32,978 nucleotides of DNA from a virus, in IMG/VR virus record IMGVR_UViG_3300012931_000314, positions 1 through 32,978 of that record, one strand, 5' to 3'. Each line of letters opens with the position of its first letter. Position 1 is the first letter of the stretch. Positions 17,024 through 24,719 of this stretch are shown here, piece after piece. The notes under the pieces were generated by a model that had not been told where the DNA came from, did not search any database, and was given only the letters and a program-made list of their open reading frames with translations. The translations under genes and the position numbers were made by a program.

Positions 17024-18760
17024 ATGGCTGACTCAACGACAAATTTGGATCTAATCAGCAGTTCGCAGGCGAGCAAGGAGGTAACGGCCAATGCGCTGTT
17101 CGATGCGTCTTCGCCTTCCGCTCTCTACGGACGCAGGTCGTCCACGACGACGGCGCTCACTTGGGGATACTACGGCGGCAGACTGCTGATCGCTGGCGTG
17201 CCGACTGCGGTGGCGAATGGGACCGTGGTGCTCACCGCGTCGAACACGAACTACGTCGTGGCGAACAGGGCGACCGGCGCCGTTAGCGTCTCCACAGCGA
17301 CCACCAACTGGAACGACACGCCGAACTACATGCGGCTCTACCAGATCGTGGCAGGTGCTAGCACCGTGACGAGTTACGTCGACCACAGGGCGTTCCTAGT
17401 CAACGACCTGGCTTTCGCGCTCGGCGTAAACACAGGCAACGCGATGCGCGTCGATCAAGCACCACAGACTTGGACCCGACTCGCGACCACTGCTCTTGGA
17501 AATACGTCAGTAAATGGTGTGCTCACGAACGGCGGCAATAACGTCACGGCATTCACCGGAACTGCTAACGTCACATACCACGTTCGTGCGTCCGGGAACG
17601 GTATTCTCGTGCACTCCGCCACGATGAACATCCTACAGGGAGCCGCCAACATCACGACCGCCAACGGAGACACGTTCGACGTCGAGATGATCACAGGGAA
17701 TACTTGCTATATCAAGAACTACGTGCGCACCACAGGCGGCGGAGTGGCGTTAGGCATAGACGCGGGAGACGCGCTCCAAGCTGACCAGGCCCCGCAATCC
17801 TGGGCGAGACTGGCGACCACAGCGCTAGGCAACACGTCGGTCAACGGTTCGCTCACGAACACTGGCAATAACATCACGACGTTCACTGGTGTGGCCAACG
17901 TCACGTATCACGTGCGCGCCACTGGAAACGGCGTGATCGTGCACAACGCGAGCGTCACCAACGTGTTGCAAGGCGCGGCCAACATCACGACGGCTGCGGG
18001 GGACACGTTCGACGTCGAGATGGTGACGGCGAACACCTGCAATATCAAAAATTATGTTTTTAACAATTTAAGTGCGCCACTCTCGATGGTGAGTTTATTG
18101 CCGACTGTGGCGTCTGCAGCAACGCCCGATATATTTGGTGCGGCAGGTGCGACCATCAATTACACCGGAAATACTACCGCTACTGGCATAGTCACATGCG
18201 CTGCTGCACAGGTTGGTTCTGTAAAACGTCTCATCGTTGCCAATGGCGCGAGCTTTAACGCGTCAGCAAATATGACGGTAGATAGTGCCACATCCGGTTC
18301 ATTCCTTATGGCTGCAGGCGCTGAAGTGGAAGTGCTGGCACTCAGTGCGACTACGTTTAGAGTGACAACTATAGATTCGAGCGGCACATTTACCCCGACC
18401 CTGACTCTCGGAGGCGGATCTACCGGAATAACTTATTCTAGCAGGGCGGGGAGATTCACTAAGAAGGGGAACGTAGTTAACTTCAACATAGAGATAGTCC
18501 TGACATCTAAAGGCACGTCTACTGGCAACGCTTTTGTGGCCAACCTGCCATTCCAGGGGGCTGCAGGATATTACTCCCCATGTACCATCAATGCTGATGT
18601 TCTAGCGGCTACAGTCACATCACCACCGGCTGCGCTTGTGGTGCCAGCGACATCAACGATTAGCGTGATCAACTTTAATGGCGGTTCTTATGGATATTTG
18701 ACTGACGCGCATTTAGGAAACAGCTCAGCGATGAGATTCAGTGGTTGTTACTCGGTTTAA
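17024..18760 (+). CDS. Tail fibre / receptor-binding protein with tandem duplicated domain
   Basis: A 578-residue protein immediately after the tip gene. The N-terminus (LDLISSSQASKEVTANALFD) is a known attachment-type start of phage fibres. Residues about 132-241 and 242-345 are near-copies of one domain (both with RLATTALGNTSVNG and QGAANITTA). The C-terminus (RFTKKGNVVNFNIEIVLTSK) resembles the terminal domain of many tail fibres. The protein is rich in Asn, Thr, Gly and Ser. From about residue 342 onward the DNA is richer in A and T than before, suggesting a replaced receptor-binding end. Confidence 0.82.
   Translation: MADSTTNLDLISSSQASKEVTANALFDASSPSALYGRRSSTTTALTWGYYGGRLLIAGVPTAVANGTVVLTASNTNYVVANRATGAVSVSTATTNWNDTPNYMRLYQIVAGASTVTSYVDHRAFLVNDLAFALGVNTGNAMRVDQAPQTWTRLATTALGNTSVNGVLTNGGNNVTAFTGTANVTYHVRASGNGILVHSATMNILQGAANITTANGDTFDVEMITGNTCYIKNYVRTTGGGVALGIDAGDALQADQAPQSWARLATTALGNTSVNGSLTNTGNNITTFTGVANVTYHVRATGNGVIVHNASVTNVLQGAANITTAAGDTFDVEMVTANTCNIKNYVFNNLSAPLSMVSLLPTVASAATPDIFGAAGATINYTGNTTATGIVTCAAAQVGSVKRLIVANGASFNASANMTVDSATSGSFLMAAGAEVEVLALSATTFRVTTIDSSGTFTPTLTLGGGSTGITYSSRAGRFTKKGNVVNFNIEIVLTSKGTSTGNAFVANLPFQGAAGYYSPCTINADVLAATVTSPPAALVVPATSTISVINFNGGSYGYLTDAHLGNSSAMRFSGCYSV
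17417..18058 (+). repeat. Tandem duplication inside the fibre gene (330-base period)
   Basis: Two in-frame copies with a 330-base (110-codon) offset: the first begins at 17417, the second at 17747. Alignment by eye shows long stretches of the same residues in both, such as LATTALGNTSVNG and DTFDVEM. Many differences are silent or conservative, so selection has kept the domain while the DNA drifted. Similarity fades after about 18058, where AT-rich sequence begins. Confidence 0.85.
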
Positions 18761-18782
18761 TTATGCTATGGAGGAGATGAAA

Positions 18783-19241
18783 ATGAATGCTGGCGCAGAC
18801 CAACACAGGCGCTGGGACGACGGCGACCAGACGGCGAAGGTCGCGACGATGATCGCCGAGGAGAACGACCCGAAGCAGCGGGCCCTGCTGATGCTGATAG
18901 ACGGCACGCGCAGGGCTATATCTGACAACACGTCAGTCATCCAAGAGATGCGCAGTGACATGCGTATGCACCGCGCTGAGTTCGAGGCGCACAAGAAGGA
19001 GCAGGACAGGATAATCAACCAGGGCGTGGGAGCCCGAAGGATGGCGCGCGTGGCTTGGACTGTGATTGCCATCGTGCTCAGCGTGTCCTACTCATTCGTC
19101 GTGTGGACTGGATCTCGTGCGCTGAACAAGCTGGACGCCTTAGACACGAAAGTGCACGCCAACGAGGCAGACCATGCGAAGTATGACGCGAAGTTCGAGC
19201 AATGTGACAGGGAACATGAGACGCTACGAGGAAGGAGGTGA
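18783..19241 (+). CDS. Single-span membrane protein before the endolysin
   Basis: The best start is ATG 18783, eight bases after a perfect GGAGG (18770-18774); a longer frame upstream runs back into the fibre gene. The 152-residue product has a charged, helical cytoplasmic-type N-terminus, one transmembrane segment (about residues 90-112, WTVIAIVLSVSYSFVVW), and a charged coiled-coil tail. The position just before the endolysin suggests a role in the lysis module, perhaps as a holin-associated protein or antiholin. No family is recognised. Confidence 0.6.
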   Translation: MNAGADQHRRWDDGDQTAKVATMIAEENDPKQRALLMLIDGTRRAISDNTSVIQEMRSDMRMHRAEFEAHKKEQDRIINQGVGARRMARVAWTVIAIVLSVSYSFVVWTGSRALNKLDALDTKVHANEADHAKYDAKFEQCDREHETLRGRR

Positions 19242-19244
19242 ACC

Positions 19245-19835
19245 ATGCTTACGCAAGCGCAACTTCAAAAGATCATGCCACTCGCCAAACCGTCCGCCGT
19301 CGCCACGTTCTGCGGACCGCTGGACGACGCCATGCGAGAGTTCGGTGTAGACACGGCACTCCGGCAGGCTGCGTTCCTGGCGCAGGTCGAGGTAGAGTCA
19401 TGGCACCTGCGGTACGTCGCTGAACTGGCGTCCGGCGTCGCGTACACGAAGCGAGCAGACCTAGGCAACACGAAGCCCGAGGCCGTGGCTGTAGCCACAA
19501 AGCACGGCAACACGCCTGGGCCGTGGTTCAAGGGACGCGGGCTGATTCAGGTCACAGGGTACAACAACTACCTCGCGTGCGGGCAGGCGCTCGGGCTTGA
19601 TCTGCTTAATAAGCCTGTGCTGATAGAAGATCCAGTGAACGCCGCGCGCTCAGCGGGGTGGTTCTGGCACGCGAATAATCTGAATAAGTGGGCCGATGTG
19701 CCAGACTTCGATGGTGTCTGCGACATCGTGAACAAGGGGCACAAGACGACCGCCGTGGGCGATGCGCTGGGATACGCGCAACGGTTGGCGGCGTACAACA
19801 TTGCGAAGCAAGTTTTAGGAAAGGAGGCTGCATGA
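19245..19835 (+). CDS. GH19-family endolysin
   Basis: A 196-residue cytoplasmic-type enzyme without a signal peptide. The motif FLAQVEVES places a likely catalytic Glu at residue 51; Glu60 in VAELASGVAY is the likely second acid. GPWFKGRGLIQVTGYNNY is the classic GH19 signature. GH19 phage lysins hydrolyse the glycan strand of peptidoglycan. AAGGAGG precedes the ATG and the next gene starts within its stop (ATGA). The usual AHES of the family is EVES here, a mild variant that keeps the Glu. As it lacks a signal peptide, it needs a holin, and a membrane protein gene follows directly. Confidence 0.9.
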   Translation: MLTQAQLQKIMPLAKPSAVATFCGPLDDAMREFGVDTALRQAAFLAQVEVESWHLRYVAELASGVAYTKRADLGNTKPEAVAVATKHGNTPGPWFKGRGLIQVTGYNNYLACGQALGLDLLNKPVLIEDPVNAARSAGWFWHANNLNKWADVPDFDGVCDIVNKGHKTTAVGDALGYAQRLAAYNIAKQVLGKEAA

Positions 19836-20206
19836 TCATCGATATTCTCAACGGGTGGTTCGCTTACGTCTTGACGACGAACTCGGGAGTGACATTCATC
19901 TTCGCGGGGGTCCTGTTTTTCACCGCGATAATTTTGGTGTTGCTTCAGCTTAAGGATGACGAGTTTGATTTCAGGGCAATCATCAGCGAATATCGGGACG
20001 GGCACTACGTTCCGGTGACCGCAAAGACGCTGCTCGTCGGTTGCTGGCTCGTCTCAACCTACCTCACTGTTGCTCACTACACCGAGACCGCGTTGACGGC
20101 GTATCTCGGATTCTGGGTGCTGAATGGGGGAGTGGCTGCGTGGTCGAAGATGCGGGATGCGACAACGGCACCGAAGAAGGCGAAACCAGTAAAGGAGGAA
20201 ACATGA
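19832..20206 (+). CDS. Holin candidate, three membrane segments
   Basis: The start is ATG 19832, overlapping the lysin stop, with AAGGAGG upstream; the longer frame upstream is the lysin shadow. The 124-residue product has three hydrophobic segments: about residues 18-40, 66-84 and 90-108. It ends in a basic tail (KKAKPVKEET). A protein with several short membrane spans and a charged tail beside an endolysin is the usual holin profile. The exact holin class is not identified, and the membrane gene before the lysin is a possible alternative. Confidence 0.6.
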   Translation: MIIDILNGWFAYVLTTNSGVTFIFAGVLFFTAIILVLLQLKDDEFDFRAIISEYRDGHYVPVTAKTLLVGCWLVSTYLTVAHYTETALTAYLGFWVLNGGVAAWSKMRDATTAPKKAKPVKEET

Positions 20207-20652
20207 ACCCATATGTGAAAATGGCCGTGGCTCTTGCGATGATTGCGATCGGAGCATTCGGCGCGTGGTACACGACCAGCGACCACTATCAGAAGCAGAT
20301 CGCGGAGATACAACTCGCACAACAGAAGGTCGTTGCCGACGAATTGGCGCAGCATCTAGCCGAAAAAGCCGCCCATGAAAAAGCAACTCAACTCGCAGGA
20401 GAGCAACATGCAAAAGATCAGCTACGCATCAACAATCTTGTTTCTCAACTTAACGGCGTGCGCATCCGCTTCCCAAGTGGCGGTGCCATGCCCCAAGCAG
20501 GAACCGGCGCGAATCCAGACGGAGCCTGCCGGTTGGCCGCTGCCAGAGCTGACGAGTATATGGCAGAGGCTCAGCGTGCAATTAACGACATTGGAGCAAG
20601 GTGCGCCCAGCTCAACGCCGACGCCATCCAAGCCAATGCCGTGAATCGTTAA
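20203..20652 (+). CDS. Inner-membrane spanin (Rz-like)
   Basis: A 149-residue protein starting in the previous stop with AAAGGAGG upstream. A single N-terminal membrane segment (about residues 6-24, MAVALAMIAIGAFGAWY) is followed by a long charged coiled coil over residues 28-85 and a Gly/Pro break. This is the profile of the i-spanin, which joins the o-spanin to disrupt the outer membrane at lysis. The next gene, an out-of-frame lipoprotein inside it, confirms the type. The stop shares bases with the stop of the convergent minus-strand gene. Confidence 0.85.
   Translation: MNPYVKMAVALAMIAIGAFGAWYTTSDHYQKQIAEIQLAQQKVVADELAQHLAEKAAHEKATQLAGEQHAKDQLRINNLVSQLNGVRIRFPSGGAMPQAGTGANPDGACRLAAARADEYMAEAQRAINDIGARCAQLNADAIQANAVNR
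20408..20644 (+). CDS. Outer-membrane spanin lipoprotein (Rz1-like), nested in Rz
   Basis: A 78-residue product read in the +1 frame inside the i-spanin gene, the lambda Rz/Rz1 arrangement. It starts at ATG 20408 (an AGGAG lies just upstream) and has a short signal peptide ending in the lipobox LTAC, with lipidation expected at Cys18. The rest is proline-rich (TPTPSKPMP at the end), another Rz1 trait. The mature protein should sit in the outer membrane and meet the Rz C-terminus in the periplasm. An upstream in-frame ATG (20375) exists but has no clear ribosome-binding site. Confidence 0.88.
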   Translation: MQKISYASTILFLNLTACASASQVAVPCPKQEPARIQTEPAGWPLPELTSIWQRLSVQLTTLEQGAPSSTPTPSKPMP

Positions 20653-20795
20653 GGAACAGCGTCTAGCAGGTGCCGCTCATATCGAGGAAGGTTCCCGCGA
20701 ACGTCAAATCCGAATAAGAAGTAGAAGATGGTGTATTCGGCTGGAGTTAAAGGGCATTCGCGAATGCACCAACGCTCGTGCTCTGCAAAAGTCAT
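20649..20795 (-). CDS. Small unknown protein, 48 aa, last gene of the glycan operon
   Basis: Its ATG (20795) overlaps the stop of the preceding minus-strand gene (ATGA), with GGAGG six bases before. The sequence MTFAEHERWCIREC then a hydrophobic FYFLFGF stretch and a basic-acidic end. No family is recognised. The stop codon (TAA at 20651-20649) lies within the TTAA that also provides the stop of Rz on the other strand, so there is no room for a separate terminator between the convergent blocks. Confidence 0.55.
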   Translation of the reverse strand: MTFAEHERWCIRECPLTPAEYTIFYFLFGFDVRGNLPRYERHLLDAVP

Positions 20796-21079
20796 GGCAT
20801 CCTCCCATCCATCGGTCTGATCGGACTGCTCAACGGCAACATCGAGCACATGCGGTGCGCGGCCTTTCCGCTGGCGCAATAATCTATCGCTATTGCGCGG
20901 CGAACGTCGGGCGGCAGTACGCTGATCGCCTGCTCCACTGTCGGAATTGTCGGCTCAGCAGGCTGTACGATCGGCTCAAGCATCGCACGAACGTATATTC
21001 CTGCAATGAACGCGAGAGCGCCGACTGTCGCTGCGATCTCGATTACGAAAATGCGCTGTCGAACATCTAACGGCTTCAC
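20792..21079 (-). CDS. Small single-span membrane protein, GTG start, 95 aa
   Basis: A GTG at 21079 overlaps the stop of the glycosyltransferase-radical SAM gene (GTGA), with GGGGG upstream, so it is translated by coupling. Residues about 8-32 (RIFVIEIAATVGALAFIAGI) form a membrane segment. The remainder is Pro-rich then helical, with two Cys. It has no recognised family. Being downstream of, and coupled to, a large glycan enzyme, it could anchor that enzyme near the inner membrane, but nothing in the sequence proves this. Confidence 0.6.
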   Translation of the reverse strand: MKPLDVRQRIFVIEIAATVGALAFIAGIYVRAMLEPIVQPAEPTIPTVEQAISVLPPDVRRAIAIDYCASGKAAHRMCSMLPLSSPIRPMDGRMP

Positions 21080-23241
21080 AGTATCACCCCCTTCACAATC
21101 ATGTCCTCTGGCACGCCAGCAGCAAGCGCCTTGCGGTAGTTGTCTGCATAGCCCTGCGATCCAGTTATCACGTTGAACGTTCCTGGAACGTAACGGTTGC
21201 GCGCAACGATGCCGACCTGCTTGAAGAAGTCGGTGTGCTCGATAGTCCAGTCGGTCATACCGCCCGTACCCCACACCACGACCTTCGTATACTCGGGCCA
21301 CGCGCGAACGTCCGCGTAATGCAGGCGCATCCACTCCGCCGCCCGCAGGCCGTCGCCGCATATCGTGAGCCGGCGCATCAGCAGGTCGTCAAGGAACACG
21401 ACGCGGCACCCCGCCTCGCGCAGCATGGCGAACAGCTGGAGCGCGGCGATGGCCTGGTGGACGGCGTCCGGCTGCTTGAAGTTGCAACTGATCTGGAAAT
21501 TGCAGTGTGTCAGACCGTGTCGGACGATCTCCTCCTTGAAGTTCTTCAGCTCTTCGTGCTCGATATTGTCATCGGTCAGGATGTACTTGACCGTGACGGC
21601 CTGCGGGTTGATCGCTGCATACTCGTGCAGATTGTCCAGGACGCGGTGCATGCCGAGGTCAGTCTTGCGCACCTCTTCGAACTTTTTTTCTGTGCCGGCA
21701 TCCACGCTCGTTGTCACCGTTCCGCGGCCGCTTCTTACCGCGTTGGCGATGGCGGGTGAGAAGACGGTGGCATTGGTCAGGAACCGCTGGCTGGCTGCCG
21801 TCGCGCCCATGACGTGCGCCACCATCTCGGGAAACTTCTTGCCGAGCACTGGTTCCCCACCGCCCCAAACCACGGACTGGCAAGTGCTCAGTGCGCCTGT
21901 CGTGTAGAGCTGGCAGAGGAGCCCCGCCACGTCGTACTGCGGCTGCTTCCTCCCGTAGTATGTCTCGTCGCAGTAAGAACACTCCATGTTGCAGACCGAG
22001 TGGTGCTCCATAGAGAGGTGTTGAACGCGGAGCGGCGCGACCGGGCCCCACTCCTTGAACTCCATGAACGGGCAACCTGTGCAAGGCGTCTCCTCGCCCT
22101 TGTTGATGCGTAGGACCAGGTGCTGCTTTGCGGCGAGGATGTCGTCTGGATTGGCGCTGGAGGAATCGACGAGCTTCACGTCTCCACGTATCTCGCCCTC
22201 CTTAAAGAACCGTTTGCAGCACGTGCGCACCTCGTCCGGAGCCAGGAATAGCGAGTTCTGGAGGTCATGGCAGCTCCATGACTGGTTGAATACGACGGGA
22301 TCGAACGAGTCGCTGAACAGGAACTGCTTCGCGGCGCGGGCGTACATGGTGTCGAGCCGGGTGTGTTTGACGATTAACCGCCATGTCTCCGGCACAGACG
22401 CCTTCAGCTTCTCCATCATGCCAGTGTTCGCGGCCTTCCAGCAGACCTCGCGAGCACGCGTGGCAATCACGCCGACAGTGCCGATCTCGTAGTCGTCGTA
22501 CAGATTTTCCGCCGCGGCAGCCATTCCAATTCTGTTCCACCCTTCAAAGAACCCGTCCACGTGCGCCTGCGTGATGCTGCTGGTGACCGCCTCGGAGTGC
22601 TTGCGCTTGTGGTAAAGGACTTTCGGCAGGTAGCCCGTCTTGATCGCGTGGCGGTAGACGTCGAAGATGAAGTCGATGTCCTCGTGCAAGCCATGGCGGA
22701 AGAACAGCAGGTGATCTTCAAACAAGCTCCTCTTCACCGCTGTGAAAACCACTGAGCCGTCCATGTGGAGCCGCAGGTATTCCTTCAGCATCTCGCGCTT
22801 GGGCAGTGCGAGACACTCGCCGTCCTTGCGCTGGTTGGTGCAGATTTGGCCTATCCAGTCCCAACCGTACCCCACGGCGTCGGCATCGGGATGCTCAGCA
22901 ATGAATGCGGCAAGCTGGCGGAGGGCGTCCGTCTGGAGAACGTCATCCGAATCTAGAAACAAGACCCACTCGCCGGTCGCCATGCTCAAGGCGAGGTTAC
23001 GTGCGGCCCCTGGCCCCCCGTTCATCTTCGTGCTGTAAACGGGGAGGCCAAAGAATGTGGTGATCTCTGGCACGTCATCTGGCGCCACGCTCCGTTTTTG
23101 AAACCAGTTGGTCGAGCAGTCGTCCACAAGCAGCACCTCGTACTCGTCCTTCGGGTATTCCTGGCTGACCGCGCTGTAGACGCACTCCGTCAGGTCCTTC
23201 TCCTTCGGGTTGTACGTTGGGATTATGATTGAGAACTGCAT
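21076..23241 (-). CDS. GT2 glycosyltransferase - radical SAM fusion protein
   Basis: A 721-residue three-part protein with GGAGG before its ATG. Residues 1-230 are a GT-A family 2 transferase: IIIPTYN at the start, VDDCS near 40, and the metal-binding LDSDD at 96-100. Residues about 400-640 are a radical SAM domain with the Cys triad C417, C421, C424 (CNMECSYC) and GGGEP at 460-464. Cys341-342 and Cys387/390 lie before it and may bind a second cluster. Residues about 651-721 (VVVWGTGG) look like a Rossmann-type segment. It probably transfers a sugar and chemically changes a sugar or residue in the same complex; the substrate is unknown. Confidence 0.85.
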   Translation of the reverse strand: MQFSIIIPTYNPKEKDLTECVYSAVSQEYPKDEYEVLLVDDCSTNWFQKRSVAPDDVPEITTFFGLPVYSTKMNGGPGAARNLALSMATGEWVLFLDSDDVLQTDALRQLAAFIAEHPDADAVGYGWDWIGQICTNQRKDGECLALPKREMLKEYLRLHMDGSVVFTAVKRSLFEDHLLFFRHGLHEDIDFIFDVYRHAIKTGYLPKVLYHKRKHSEAVTSSITQAHVDGFFEGWNRIGMAAAAENLYDDYEIGTVGVIATRAREVCWKAANTGMMEKLKASVPETWRLIVKHTRLDTMYARAAKQFLFSDSFDPVVFNQSWSCHDLQNSLFLAPDEVRTCCKRFFKEGEIRGDVKLVDSSSANPDDILAAKQHLVLRINKGEETPCTGCPFMEFKEWGPVAPLRVQHLSMEHHSVCNMECSYCDETYYGRKQPQYDVAGLLCQLYTTGALSTCQSVVWGGGEPVLGKKFPEMVAHVMGATAASQRFLTNATVFSPAIANAVRSGRGTVTTSVDAGTEKKFEEVRKTDLGMHRVLDNLHEYAAINPQAVTVKYILTDDNIEHEELKNFKEEIVRHGLTHCNFQISCNFKQPDAVHQAIAALQLFAMLREAGCRVVFLDDLLMRRLTICGDGLRAAEWMRLHYADVRAWPEYTKVVVWGTGGMTDWTIEHTDFFKQVGIVARNRYVPGTFNVITGSQGYADNYRKALAAGVPEDMIVKGVIL

Positions 23242-23393
23242 GTCTCCTCCTTATCTTTTAGCTTCTGGACGGCCTTTTTGTAATGCCATTCGCAAAGCTT
23301 GCGCCCGTCTTCCTCCTTATCGGATGGGCAGAAGTAATGGGTCCCTGGCCTGTTGCATGGGGTCTGCTGGCATCTCGCGGCTTCTTCAGCCAT
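23223..23393 (-). CDS. Small Cys-rich protein, possible metal-binding, 56 aa
   Basis: The start is ATG 23393, overlapping the last bases of the carrier-protein gene (ATGGCTGA), with GGAGG upstream; an earlier frame start is less likely. The protein carries five Cys (C8, C13, C22, C34, C51), arranged as CQQTPC, FCPSD and LCEWHYKK. It resembles a small zinc- or iron-binding knot with a helical, Lys-rich end. It lies between the acyl carrier protein and the radical SAM fusion gene and could bind either. It overlaps the next gene by 19 bases. No family recognised. Confidence 0.55.
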   Translation of the reverse strand: MAEEAARCQQTPCNRPGTHYFCPSDKEEDGRKLCEWHYKKAVQKLKDKEETCSSQS

Positions 23394-23634
23394 GATTCTT
23401 TTCCTCCAACTTTCGCCCAATTATCGATACCAGACCGCCGATAGTATTGAACGCAGTGTCGCTCACGTCTCCGTCCGTGAACACGATCCCGTACTTAGAC
23501 TCCAGCGTCAGGACAAGGCGAACTAGGCCGAGCGAGTCCACCCATCCATGCTTGCGGTAATTCTCATCGTCTGGCGTATTTTGCACGCAGCCTATCTGTT
23601 GGCAGACGTATTCCTTCAGTTCCTTCATTTCCAT
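23386..23634 (-). CDS. Acyl carrier protein
   Basis: An 82-residue acidic, helical protein with the carrier signature VDSLGLVRLVLTLESKYGI, where Ser34 would receive the phosphopantetheine arm. It lies in the same operon as an AMP-forming ligase two genes upstream, giving the pair needed to load a carboxylic acid or amino acid on a carrier. The ATG lies ten bases inside the end of the oxidoreductase gene, with GGAGG upstream. No phosphopantetheinyl transferase is visible, so a host enzyme would have to activate it. Confidence 0.87.
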   Translation of the reverse strand: MEMKELKEYVCQQIGCVQNTPDDENYRKHGWVDSLGLVRLVLTLESKYGIVFTDGDVSDTAFNTIGGLVSIIGRKLEEKNHG

Positions 23635-24719
23635 GATCCCTCCTTGTGCGACTCGACCATACGTTCCATCATCAGCAACCCTTCGTGCGCGACCTCTGCT
23701 GTGTACATCTCCGCCAGAGGAGGGCGCGGCATCCCGTTCCTTCGGGCGCGCAGAGCGTCGTCGATGTCCCCATATAGGTTAGCGTACGCCTCGATGAATC
23801 CCGCTGGATGTCCGACTTTGAACCGCTGGTACCGAGCCTCGCGAGCGACCACGCACGTCGGCGAAGACCTGTCCAACGTCTCGCGCCTGCCGTCCGCGTG
23901 CGCTACCTGAAGCTCCTCCGGGTTCGTTTGTTGCCACTCTGCGGCCGCCTTGGTTCCGTTGACGCGTACGCGAAGGCCGTTGCGGTGGCCGAGGGCAGTC
24001 TTTCCGAACCAGATGGATGCATTGAAGTCATTAGAGTACTCCGCGATACAATGCACGTCGTCCACGACCTTGAATCGGCTGCTGCTGGAGTGGGTCGCAA
24101 CGAGCGAGTCTGGATCGGCCCCGGTCAAGAAGTAGATCATGTGATGCAGGTGTGTCCCGAGATCAAGGTGTACAGCCGGGATGCTGCCATCCTCCTGCCG
24201 CCACTTCTGCGGGTTCGCGCCGTCGCGCAGGTAACCCTCCTGCGGCATCTCGGCTTGGATGCTCACGATCTTGCCGAGCTCGCCAGCTTCAACCATGTCG
24301 CGCAACTCGCGCACCATCGGGTAGCCGGTGTAGTTGTAGGTCACGGCTAGGAATCCGTCCTCCTTCGCGCGCAGATCCAGCAGTCCCGCCGAGTCTATGA
24401 CGGAGTGCGCCAGCGCCTTCTCGCAGATCACCGGGATTCCCGCGCTCAATGCCGCGCGGACGGGGACGATGTGCGACGGCGTCGGCGTCAGCACGACTAC
24501 TGCGTCTATGTCGCAGGCCAGCAGGTCGGCGATGCGGTCAGTCGGCGGGACGGCCTTACATCCATACTGACTGCCAGAGGCAGCATTGATCTCTGGGTCG
24601 CGCGAGAAGCACCCCGCCGAGACCTCGAACCTCCCGTCCATGCGGCAGGCGGAGAAGTGCGCGCGGCCGACGGCGGACTCCACGCTGCCGCCGATGAATC
24701 CGAGCTTCAGCGGCCTCAT
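23625..24719 (-). CDS. Gfo/Idh/MocA-family NAD(P)-dependent oxidoreductase
   Basis: A 364-residue protein with a Rossmann start (LGFIGGS at 6-12), the substrate-binding CEKALAHS around residues 99-106 (the EKP region of the family), and a DLGTHLHHMIYF motif with the likely catalytic His near residue 190. Members oxidise or reduce sugars, often nucleotide-linked sugars, at C3 and other carbons. It overlaps both neighbours (ATGA upstream). In this operon it may set the oxidation state of the sugar or the acyl group. The exact substrate cannot be read from the sequence. Confidence 0.87.
   Translation of the reverse strand: MRPLKLGFIGGSVESAVGRAHFSACRMDGRFEVSAGCFSRDPEINAASGSQYGCKAVPPTDRIADLLACDIDAVVVLTPTPSHIVPVRAALSAGIPVICEKALAHSVIDSAGLLDLRAKEDGFLAVTYNYTGYPMVRELRDMVEAGELGKIVSIQAEMPQEGYLRDGANPQKWRQEDGSIPAVHLDLGTHLHHMIYFLTGADPDSLVATHSSSSRFKVVDDVHCIAEYSNDFNASIWFGKTALGHRNGLRVRVNGTKAAAEWQQTNPEELQVAHADGRRETLDRSSPTCVVAREARYQRFKVGHPAGFIEAYANLYGDIDDALRARRNGMPRPPLAEMYTAEVAHEGLLMMERMVESHKEGSWK

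Noticed and set aside
17024-18760. Diversity-generating retroelement acting on the fibre
   Set aside because: There is a repeat, but no reverse transcriptase gene and no adenine-biased variable copy in the window.
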